The notes beneath the pieces are model-generated. The model was not told where the DNA came from. It searched no databases and was given only the letters and a program-made list of their open reading frames with translations. A DNA stretch of 56,548 nt, taken from positions 1 through 56,548 of the IMG/VR virus record IMGVR_UViG_3300042154_001807. One strand, 5' to 3'. The position numbers were made by a program, and so were the translations under genes. The DNA is from a virus. Shown here piece by piece: positions 50,303-56,548 of this stretch. Positions within the stretch are counted from its first letter, which is position 1; each line of letters begins with the position of its first letter.

Positions 50303-52444
50303 ATGATACCAGAACAAGAAATTGAAAGAATCAGAGATCAATACGACATCGTGTCGGTTATAAAAAGATTCATTGAGCTAGATAAAAACAACACCGCTTG
50401 CTGCCCGTTTCACACAGAGAAGTCAGGATCGTTCAAGGTGAATGCCGAGCGCAAAACTTACAAGTGCTTTGGATGCGGTGACGGTGGAGATATTTTTGCG
50501 TTCGTCCAAAAATTAAAGATGGTGAATTTCAAGGAAGCTGCCGAAATTATCACTGGACACGTCATCGCCGACACATCTAACGGATTAAAAAATGGGCGGA
50601 TTATTCTTCTCAACGACTCTCATGCAGACAGTAACGGGACAGCTCCACCAGTGAAAAAGCCTGCTCAAAAAACAAAGACTGCTGCCACTAACAAATTCGC
50701 GGCATTGTGGGAATCAAGGGTGGACAATCTAACAGAAGAGCAGGTGGACGCAGTCGCTGCCGACAGAGGTGTCGACTCGAGAGTGTTCCACTGGTTAAAA
50801 TCTAAAAAGCTTATCGGCATCTTCAACGGTAACTACGCATTCCCAGTCTTTGACGACGGGGTCGTCGTGCGGTGCCACTACAAGGACAAGGCTAAGGGTA
50901 ATTGGTTCTATGACCCGCAGGCAGCGGAGGGAACGTCAGCGCTGGTGATCGGAGATCCGAAAGCAGCGAACACAACATTCATTCTAGAATCTCAGTGGGA
51001 TGCGTTCGCTGTCATGGCATCGCTGCGGCACTGGGAGCAAGAAAACTACTATGCCTACATTATCACGCGCGGAGCCTCTTCAAACACTGACGTGTCGGCG
51101 TTGATCGGGAAAACATCTAGGATCATCGCAATCTCTCAGAACGATCCAGAAACGAAAAAAGACAAGGAGGGAAAAACCCCCGCACAGAAATGGTTAGAGC
51201 GAGTTAAAGCATCGATACCACAGGAGTGTTCGTTCTCATACTCGCACGCTCCTGAAAAGTTCGAAGACCCGAACGACTGGATCGCGAAAGAGCAACCTAC
51301 CTTTGAGGATGTCACCAAACAGTTCGTCGAGAAAGCAACGTCTCCAGATGTCCTTCCATTCTTCCGTATTCCTGACCTAACAAATTTCCCCCTTAAGGAC
51401 GATCCAGACGCGATGATTGGAATCAAAAAACGCTACCTGTGCAGAGGTGGTTCGATGGTCATCATCGGTCCTTCTGGTGCTGGCAAATCAACCCTGATGA
51501 CTGGCATGGCAATGGCATGGGCTATGGGCAGATCATGGAACGGAATTGATTGCAGACGACCGCTGAGACAGATCATTATCCAAGCGGAGAACGACAAAGG
51601 AGACATCGCAGAGATGGCTGCTGGATCAGTGTTTGCGATCAATCGAAAAGGGAAGCTTCAGGAGGAAGAATACAAGTCGCTGGTATCTAACGTAATTTTC
51701 GTCCCTGTGTCTGGAGTGACTTCCGCAGACTTCGTCAAGGTCGTCGAGCGCCAGCTTTTATTCCACCGTGCTGATGTCGTATGGATCGACCCAGTATTAA
51801 GTTATATCGGCGGAGACATATCAAAGCAGGAAGTCAGCAGTAACTTTTTTAGAGTCCTGTTAGACCCGATGCTGAAGCGCACTGGAGCGATCGCAATCCT
51901 GATGCACCACACTGGGAAGCCAGAGAAAACAGATGGCAAACCAAAAGCAGAGCGATCGGTAAAAGAATTTGCCTACAGTGGTCTTGGAAGCTCTGACATG
52001 GTGAACTGGGTGCGGTCGGTAGCTGTCCTCATGCCGACGGCAGAGAAGGGGAAATACAAGTTTATGTTGTGCAAGCGTGAGTCGCGTGCTGGAGCTATAG
52101 ACTTCGATGGATCTCCTGACGTTGACACACTATATCTGCGGCAGGGAGGCAAGAACGAAGGTCTGTCATGGACTCTGTGCCCAGCGCCACAGGAAGAAGT
52201 CGAGCCACTTAAAAAAGGAGAGAGAGAGACCCTTAACTTTTTTGACTGCACCTTTCCCACCATGTTCGAAGAGTTGATAAATCAACTGATCAAGGTTCGC
52301 AAAATCACAGCTCCAAAGGCGAGGATGCTGCTGAAAAAAGCAATCGACTTCGATGTCATTCACTGTCCTCAGAGGAACGGGATGTGGGAGATAAAGGGAC
52401 CACCAACACCAGCATATTCAAACGATGAAAGACCAGCGTTTTAA
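50303..52444 (+). CDS. CHC2 primase / RepA-like helicase fusion, 713 aa
   Basis: A CHC2 zinc finger (Cys34, His37, Cys55, Cys58) starts the protein. A TOPRIM-like part follows (FILESQWDAFAV near 226; ISQNDPETKKD). The second half is a RecA-like helicase with Walker A GPSGAGKST (about 388-396), Walker B VVWIDPVLSYI (about 490) and ILMHHTGKPEK (about 531). It is the probable replicative primase-helicase; no DNA polymerase was found, so host polymerase is implied. Confidence 0.85.
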   Translation: MIPEQEIERIRDQYDIVSVIKRFIELDKNNTACCPFHTEKSGSFKVNAERKTYKCFGCGDGGDIFAFVQKLKMVNFKEAAEIITGHVIADTSNGLKNGRIILLNDSHADSNGTAPPVKKPAQKTKTAATNKFAALWESRVDNLTEEQVDAVAADRGVDSRVFHWLKSKKLIGIFNGNYAFPVFDDGVVVRCHYKDKAKGNWFYDPQAAEGTSALVIGDPKAANTTFILESQWDAFAVMASLRHWEQENYYAYIITRGASSNTDVSALIGKTSRIIAISQNDPETKKDKEGKTPAQKWLERVKASIPQECSFSYSHAPEKFEDPNDWIAKEQPTFEDVTKQFVEKATSPDVLPFFRIPDLTNFPLKDDPDAMIGIKKRYLCRGGSMVIIGPSGAGKSTLMTGMAMAWAMGRSWNGIDCRRPLRQIIIQAENDKGDIAEMAAGSVFAINRKGKLQEEEYKSLVSNVIFVPVSGVTSADFVKVVERQLLFHRADVVWIDPVLSYIGGDISKQEVSSNFFRVLLDPMLKRTGAIAILMHHTGKPEKTDGKPKAERSVKEFAYSGLGSSDMVNWVRSVAVLMPTAEKGKYKFMLCKRESRAGAIDFDGSPDVDTLYLRQGGKNEGLSWTLCPAPQEEVEPLKKGERETLNFFDCTFPTMFEELINQLIKVRKITAPKARMLLKKAIDFDVIHCPQRNGMWEIKGPPTPAYSNDERPAF

Positions 52445-52583
52445 AAAGAAGGCGAAACAAAAAATCGCCAGACAAATGAAGTATCACCACTTTTCGATCA
52501 TCAGATTGTGGCGAGCCGTCAACCGTGGCTGGATGCTACGGGTAGAATTTCCTAGCCTAGTGGCTAACGAATACCAAGACTAA
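52425..52583 (+). CDS. Small basic protein, 52 aa
   Basis: A directly read 53-codon frame overlapping the primase end by 20 bases. Lys/Arg-rich start (KDQRFKKKAKQKIARQMKYH) suggests nucleic acid binding. No family recognised. Confidence 0.5.
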   Translation: MKDQRFKKKAKQKIARQMKYHHFSIIRLWRAVNRGWMLRVEFPSLVANEYQD

Positions 52584-52602
52584 CAAAAATACAAATACAC
52601 AT

Positions 52603-52899
52603 ATGAGAATACCAGACATTGGATACGCAGTTGAAGCATTGAAACAAGGGAAGCGAGTTCGTCGAGCTGGCTGGAATGGTAAGGAGATGTTCCTCTTCCT
52701 GCTCCCCGCTTGCGATAGCATCCCCACGAAAGTGATACACGACCCCGCGCTTCGTGCGGTGATTGAGTCAGAAGTAGGAGGTGAAACTTTCGATGCCTTG
52801 GGAAGCATTCGAATGTTCACGGCAGACAAGAAAATCCTCACGGGTTGGCTTGCATCGCAAACCGATCTTCTGGCTGAAGATTGGGAAGTCATCGAGTAA
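52603..52899 (+). CDS. tad2: Tad2-like (DUF2829) anti-Thoeris protein, 98 aa
   Basis: The whole protein follows the DUF2829 pattern: ALKQGKRVRRAGWNGKEMFL at the N-terminus, FDALGSIRMFTADKK in the middle, and the C-terminal signature WLASQTDLLAEDWEV. DUF2829 proteins (Tad2) are known to bind and sequester the signalling molecule of the Thoeris system and so block abortive NADase activity. It is a free-standing early gene near the end of the early arm. The call is by pattern; binding activity is family knowledge. Confidence 0.85.
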   Translation: MRIPDIGYAVEALKQGKRVRRAGWNGKEMFLFLLPACDSIPTKVIHDPALRAVIESEVGGETFDALGSIRMFTADKKILTGWLASQTDLLAEDWEVIE

Positions 52900-52944
52900 C
52901 AACCCATCCACCCTGCCCCCACGGGGTGGCACACCAACAATCGA
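52900..52944 (+). other. Hairpin between tad2 and the next gene
   Basis: CCACCC and GGGTGG (52908-52930) can pair around a C-rich loop. There is no T-tract, so it is at best a weak or processing structure. Confidence 0.35.
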
Positions 52945-53142
52945 ATGAACCAACACCTCAAGAAAATAATCACCAAGATACGTCGTCAGCGAAGAGACGG
53001 AAGGTCTAACAAGAAAAGCATTCAAAAAGGACACGTCCACAAATGGAATCTCGGATGCACAATCATTAGCGGGAAAAGAATCCCCATGAGGTATCATTGG
53101 TGCTATTGCGGAGACCATCGAACAACCGAAATAAACTCATGA
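52945..53142 (+). CDS. Small basic Cys/His protein, 65 aa
   Basis: Residues 1-30 are strongly basic (KKIITKIRRQRRDGRSNKKS); the second half has Cys and His residues (HVHKWNLGCT ... YHWCYCGDH) that could bind metal. ATGA-coupled to the next gene. Confidence 0.5.
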   Translation: MNQHLKKIITKIRRQRRDGRSNKKSIQKGHVHKWNLGCTIISGKRIPMRYHWCYCGDHRTTEINS

Positions 53143-53345
53143 CTGGTCTCGAAGAAATGACAGACAAAAACAGAGAAGAGAAAATAGCAAGGCTGCGAGT
53201 TCTCTGGAAGTATGCCCCTAAAGAGGAACGGCATGCGATCAACGTCACAGGAATGGCTATGGTCGACGGCAGGGATCCACAGACGGTCTCACGAAGAGCA
53301 GCGGCACATGAGCGACGGTTCAGTAAAAATCGTTACGACGTATAG
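53139..53345 (+). CDS. Last early gene, small helical protein, 68 aa
   Basis: A helix-rich product with REEKIARLRVLWKYAPKEER and VSRRAAAHERRFS. The start overlaps the upstream stop; its end overlaps the convergent lysis gene by 13 bases. No family recognised. Confidence 0.5.
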   Translation: MTGLEEMTDKNREEKIARLRVLWKYAPKEERHAINVTGMAMVDGRDPQTVSRRAAAHERRFSKNRYDV

Positions 53346-53962
53346 CGGTGCGGGGCAATAATATTCCCCTTCCGTCTCTCGGTTTCTTCGATGAGACAAT
53401 ATTCAAAAGTGCGAACTTTTTCGCCCCAGTCGTTTTTGCCGAATGGGTTAAGCGAGGCTGCGAGCCATGAAACAAACATAGACTGCAGTGGCACGAACAT
53501 TGTAGTCGGAGCTGTCTGGCATCCCTCGGAAGAAGTGCTGGCACCTTTAGCGTCGTGAATATCGATCGCGTGCTGACCCCAGTGGTCGTAAGTGCCTCCG
53601 CCAACCTTGTCTCTCTTGACTAATACGTCAGCGCATTGGCGGAACGCTGGTCTTCCTTTGTGTTTTCCTGCACCGTATAGCCAAACTCCCGTAGCGAGGC
53701 TTGCGCGACCCTTATTGGAGCCTGTGCCAGACCCAGCACGATACCCAGTTGGGTCGGTGTTAGCTTGGTAAGTCACTACACCGTGTTGAGGTGAGTAGAG
53801 ACACCACGCATCGTCCCATTTGTTGCGATCATTTTTACCCTCGACTCCAATACTATCAAGATAGTAGCCGCGAATCGCGAGCCAACAACATTTTGTTATG
53901 TCGCAACCGTTAGCAAGGAGAATCGACTTTACTTCGTCGTGGGTAATGCGTGGGGTGGACAT
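53333..53962 (-). CDS. L,D-transpeptidase-like (YkuD-type) candidate endolysin, 209 aa
   Basis: The segment HAIDIHDAKGASTSSEGCQT has the YkuD-type arrangement of a His (136), a spacer, then S-x-G-C (Ser145, Cys148). Related proteins occur in phage lysis regions and are thought to act on peptidoglycan cross-links. It closes the lysis cassette and shares no fold signs of lysozyme or amidase. The enzymatic assignment is by motif and context. Confidence 0.6.
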   Translation of the reverse strand: MSTPRITHDEVKSILLANGCDITKCCWLAIRGYYLDSIGVEGKNDRNKWDDAWCLYSPQHGVVTYQANTDPTGYRAGSGTGSNKGRASLATGVWLYGAGKHKGRPAFRQCADVLVKRDKVGGGTYDHWGQHAIDIHDAKGASTSSEGCQTAPTTMFVPLQSMFVSWLAASLNPFGKNDWGEKVRTFEYCLIEETERRKGNIIAPHRYTS

Positions 53963-53964
53963 AA

Positions 53965-54093
53965 TTATTTTGCGTCAAGGATTGCGACTACGACTTCTGG
54001 ATCGGCACCATAAGTGCGCGAACCGTCTGGGTTAACCGTTAATGTGCAGCTTGAGTAAGCAAGTGCTAAAATGATTGTAATTAGTAGTTTCAT
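53965..54093 (-). CDS. Small lipoprotein, 42 aa
   Basis: Read directly: MKLLITIILALAYSSCTLTV has a short signal peptide and a lipobox-like end with Cys16. The mature part is about 27 residues, as in Rz1-like outer-membrane spanins. It overlaps the preceding gene by ATGA and lies 2 bases before the lytic enzyme gene. Confidence 0.65.
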   Translation of the reverse strand: MKLLITIILALAYSSCTLTVNPDGSRTYGADPEVVVAILDAK

Positions 54094-54530
54094 TTGTATA
54101 TGATTTTCACGTTTGATTTCTTACCATAAAATTTCCAGCCGAAGGCACACACTCCAGCGTAAATGATTCGTGCGTCCCAAGGTGCGCGGGGCGCAATTAA
54201 ATCGCGTATCCAACAATCAATCTCTTTACGAGTGAACGGCGTATTGGGGCAGCCACCTAGCTGATAACCAAGATCATGCACCAAGCCGCCGATCATGTTC
54301 GCGGGAGTATCGTTGTAGCACGTTAAGCCATCCCATTCATAGCCTTCAAAGATAGTCAGTCTGCCGTCGCGGAAGGATGCGATATGGTATAGCCCATCAT
54401 TCGTCCAAACATCAAACGGCTCGATTATGCGTCCAACCAGATAGGTTTTGTCTGACTCAAGGCGATAAGCCCAGTCGTCGGATAGTCTGCCGTCGTCGGA
54501 GTAAACTAATTTATTAGTGCTGGTAATCAT
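54090..54530 (-). CDS. DUF1353-like lysis-region protein, 146 aa
   Basis: Contains GYEWDGLTC, then MIGGLVHDLGYQLGG (His85-Asp86) and FTRKEIDCWIRDL, the DUF1353 pattern of WDG, an HD dyad and an R...D helix. This family is common in phage lysis regions but its activity is not established to my knowledge. The ATG at 54530 is chosen; longer frames run into the upstream gene. Confidence 0.65.
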   Translation of the reverse strand: MITSTNKLVYSDDGRLSDDWAYRLESDKTYLVGRIIEPFDVWTNDGLYHIASFRDGRLTIFEGYEWDGLTCYNDTPANMIGGLVHDLGYQLGGCPNTPFTRKEIDCWIRDLIAPRAPWDARIIYAGVCAFGWKFYGKKSNVKIIYK

Positions 54531-54624
54531 CGTCGTCAAAAAAGTTTGAGCAAACCATACAAACCATGACAACAACAAAAATTGCAGTTGCAATAATTTT
54601 TACATACAGATGTGAGTCACTCAT
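54514..54624 (-). CDS. Small membrane protein, 36 aa
   Basis: Read directly; TAATG coupling to the holin-like gene. Residues 7-27 are hydrophobic (IIATAIFVVVMVCMVC), followed by an acidic FFDDDDY tail. The composition suggests a lysis-accessory membrane peptide or antiholin. It overlaps the next gene by 17 bases. Confidence 0.6.
   Translation of the reverse strand: MSDSHLYVKIIATAIFVVVMVCMVCSNFFDDDDYQH
54579..54593 (-). promoter_or_regulatory. TTGCAACT box in the lysis cassette
   Basis: This 15-mer is identical to the box upstream of the scaffold gene (8019-8033). It lies inside the small membrane gene, 49 bases upstream of the DUF1353-like start. An internal late promoter or operator is possible. 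Confidence 0.35.
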
Positions 54625-55001
54625 TAGTCAGTTGCACATTTATGCTTATCCAGTGCTTTGGAAGTTTTAGCTAAGATCATATTATTCTGCGCTACGACAC
54701 TTTTGGTTGACTCAAGTGCCTCAGTCATAATCCGCATCGACTCAATGCGAGACACAAGATGCGCCTCGTCTTTCACCTCTTGGGTTTTGCGAATCTCCTC
54801 AGTCTTAATGTCCTGCTTGGCGTTTCTTTGTGCCATGTAGTAAATACCGATGCACATGCTAACAAATGCACCTAGCGGACCAGTAAGTTTATCGAACCAG
54901 TCAGCGGGTGGCATTGCTTGAGCTAGTGTCATAGATATTTTCCCAGATAGTATCATCAAGGAAATAACGCAGATGTCGGTAAATGATTGGTGTGGTGTCA
55001 T
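54624..55001 (-). CDS. Holin-like membrane protein, 125 aa
   Basis: One clear membrane segment (GPLGAFVSMCIGIYYMAQR, about residues 41-59) is preceded by a moderately hydrophobic stretch near residues 10-28 and followed by a long coiled coil (RKTQEVKDEAHLVSRIESM). This build, and its place at the head of the lysis genes, fit a holin or pinholin. A spanin-like i component cannot be excluded. Confidence 0.5.
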   Translation of the reverse strand: MTPHQSFTDICVISLMILSGKISMTLAQAMPPADWFDKLTGPLGAFVSMCIGIYYMAQRNAKQDIKTEEIRKTQEVKDEAHLVSRIESMRIMTEALESTKSVVAQNNMILAKTSKALDKHKCATD

Positions 55002-55008
55002 AGAAGTA

Positions 55009-55509
55009 TCAGATAAAGATGCTATCGAACTGCTCTCCAGTGATACCGAGTGCGGTGAGAATCATTGCTCGACCATCAACCAAGAATGGATACTCTGGAT
55101 GGATTGTCGGTGACGCTTCCCAACGTAGTTTTTCCTCAAGCGGTAACTTACCAAGTAGGGCGTTGAACTCAGTAGCTACTCCGAGATCAATGAGCTTATC
55201 CACAAGTTCACGCTTGGTTATTGCGCGTGGCTTCGGTGTTTTAGAAGCAAGAAACTTTAAGTGCATAGCACGTTTCTCTGGTGACATTGCAGCAAGTCGC
55301 TTGGCTTCTTGTTCAACACGATGTGCCGCAATCTCACGATCAATGAATTGACGCTGTGTAAGCAATTCACCTCCCACAATGAAGTGAGGAATTTTCTGGT
55401 TAGCATTAACAACTGCGGATTGCTCGTCAGTTATTGATGTTGTTTTGTCTGTTGGCGCATCAAGGATGCGTAAGACTCTACCTTTGCTATCTGTGTGTGC
55501 ATATTTCAT
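55009..55509 (-). CDS. Fibre-assembly-like protein, 166 aa
   Basis: The start overlaps the LRR fibre stop by ATGA. The N-terminal part (YAHTDSKGRVLRILDAPTDK) and a C-terminus ending in LGITGEQFDSIF resemble small proteins encoded after tail fibres, some of which act as fibre chaperones. A central coiled coil spans residues 55-95. Confidence 0.55.
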   Translation of the reverse strand: MKYAHTDSKGRVLRILDAPTDKTTSITDEQSAVVNANQKIPHFIVGGELLTQRQFIDREIAAHRVEQEAKRLAAMSPEKRAMHLKFLASKTPKPRAITKRELVDKLIDLGVATEFNALLGKLPLEEKLRWEASPTIHPEYPFLVDGRAMILTALGITGEQFDSIFI

Positions 55510-56548
55510 AAAATTAAATCGTCGAATACTTCTAGTCCACCATAAAAAGCACCGTAACCAGTAGCCCCTATTGGTACATGTATTTCCGTGACTGTTACCC
55601 CACTGAAGGCAGATAATGTTCCTAAGAGTGTTGGTGCTGTATCAGCGAGGCAGTTAATGACAGTGAATCCAGTGCAGTATTCAAACGCATAATCGCCAAT
55701 GGTCGTAACTGAATCTGGAATCGTTAGAGCACCTGTAAATCCAGTGCAGTTTTCAAACGCATACTCGCCAATGGTCGTAACTCCGTTACCAATCGTTAGA
55801 TCACCTGTGAATTGATAGCAGTAATAGAATGCATAATCGCCAATGGTCGTAACTGAATCTGGAATCGTTAGATTACCTGTAAATCCAGTGCAGTTTTCAA
55901 ACGCATGAACACCAATGCTAGTAACTCCGTTACCAATCGTTAGATCACCTGTAAATCCATAGCAGTCGAAGAATGCATAATCGCCAATGGTCGTAACTGA
56001 ATCTGGAATAGTTAAATCTCCAGTGAATTCAGTGCAGTTTTCAAATGCGTTGTTACCAATATCTGTAACTAAATTTCCAATAGTCAAATCTCCATCAAAT
56101 CCGCAACCATAAAATGCTGAGGCACCAATACTTGTAACTGAGTCTGGAATAATTAGGTCGCCTGTAAATGCAAACCCATAAAATGCACTAGAGGAAATAG
56201 TGGCAACATTGGCTCCAATAGTTAAGGTTCCATTAAAGTTGCATCCATAAAATGAATCAACACCAATATACGTAACTGAGTCTGGAATGATTAAGTTACC
56301 TGTGAAATTGCAGTCATAGAATGCGTTGTCACTAATAGCTGTCACCGATGTGCCAATGGTGAGCGTTCCTGCAAAGCTAGTGCAACCGTAGAACGCCGAG
56401 TTTGCGATAGTTGTAACTGTATTAGGAATGATTAGGTCGCCTGATATGTTAGTGCAGTATGCAAACGCACCATCGCCAATGCTAGTAACCGATGTGCCGA
56501 GGTCGAGTGAAGTTAAGCCAATGCATTGCTGAAATGCGTTAATCCCAA
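55506..56548 (-). CDS. LRR (BspA-like) tail fibre/receptor-binding candidate, C-terminal part
   Basis: This is the continuation of the gene at the left end of the window. Here 10 repeats of 23-24 residues alternate strictly between a type ending in IPDSV and one ending in IGNGV or a variant. A non-repeat cap follows (residues with VINCLADTAPTLLG) and the protein ends with EVFDDLIL. BspA-like repeats commonly mediate surface binding. The stop overlaps the fibre-assembly-like gene by 4 bases. Confidence 0.8.
   Translation of the reverse strand, partial: GINAFQQCIGLTSLDLGTSVTSIGDGAFAYCTNISGDLIIPNTVTTIANSAFYGCTSFAGTLTIGTSVTAISDNAFYDCNFTGNLIIPDSVTYIGVDSFYGCNFNGTLTIGANVATISSSAFYGFAFTGDLIIPDSVTSIGASAFYGCGFDGDLTIGNLVTDIGNNAFENCTEFTGDLTIPDSVTTIGDYAFFDCYGFTGDLTIGNGVTSIGVHAFENCTGFTGNLTIPDSVTTIGDYAFYYCYQFTGDLTIGNGVTTIGEYAFENCTGFTGALTIPDSVTTIGDYAFEYCTGFTVINCLADTAPTLLGTLSAFSGVTVTEIHVPIGATGYGAFYGGLEVFDDLIL
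56422..56548. repeat. Right copy of the 127-base terminal overlap
   Basis: Identical to 147-273. Joining here gives an in-frame LRR gene and a circle of about 56,275 bp. Confidence 0.85.

Noticed and set aside
55506-56548. Diversity-generating retroelement acting on the LRR gene
   Set aside because: No reverse transcriptase and no template repeat with adenine-biased differences were seen; the nine differences are not confined to adenines.
1-56548. Over-representation of CTAAC/GTTAG as a special signal
   Set aside because: It caught the eye on both strands, but a rough tally is only slightly above chance and no positional pattern was seen; an exact k-mer count would settle it.

Overview
The window is an essentially complete genome of a tailed, probably podovirus-like double-stranded DNA phage, most likely assembled from metagenomic reads. 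The last 127 bases (56422-56548) repeat bases 147-273 exactly. Joining the contig there gives a circle of about 56,275 bp and reads one leucine-rich-repeat gene in frame through the junction. The host cannot be named. Almost all starts lack a Shine-Dalgarno sequence and sit in an A/T-rich 'aaATTATG' context, and several operon-leading genes look leaderless. A BspA-like repeat protein and a lysis cassette with a small lipoprotein fit a Gram-negative host from a lineage with little Shine-Dalgarno use (Bacteroidota, Verrucomicrobiota or Planctomycetota are guesses).

Layout. A control region (about 33.36-33.89 kb) divides two divergent arms. The leftward (minus) arm is late. In order of transcription it carries a TerS candidate, serine recombinase, an XRE-sigma region 4 fusion, small genes, TerL, three small genes, a Met-type tRNA and a terminator. 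A second block follows: two disordered proteins, a 4818-residue polyvalent ejection protein, portal, scaffold, an N4 gp56-type capsid, an attenuator hairpin, tandem Gp80-like proteins, tandem head-tail adaptors, small virion proteins and the LRR fibre. Across the junction it continues into a fibre-assembly-like protein and the lysis genes (53.33-55.0 kb). A two-gene cassette (putative appendage protein plus glycosyltransferase-like protein, 8.08-9.48 kb) lies against the flow of this arm and has its own promoter.

The rightward (plus) arm (33.9-53.3 kb) is early and middle: about 25 small, tightly overlapping, mostly unknown genes; then a recombination and replication module (DUF1351-like coiled coil, RecA-like ATPase, RecE-like exonuclease, DUF669/SSB-like protein, DEAH helicase, VRR-NUC nuclease, CHC2 primase-helicase); then a Tad2 (DUF2829) anti-Thoeris protein. 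No DNA polymerase was recognised.

Most notable beyond the gene list: three near-identical promoters with a conserved spacer, two followed at a fixed distance by covarying 5' hairpins; two large unclassified RNA structures each closed by a 10-12 bp helix; a repeated NNAASLD-type peptide at domain borders of the giant protein; a sigma region 4 protein without region 2; and a 12-base perfect complement to the 16S rRNA 3' end in a genome that otherwise avoids Shine-Dalgarno sequences.
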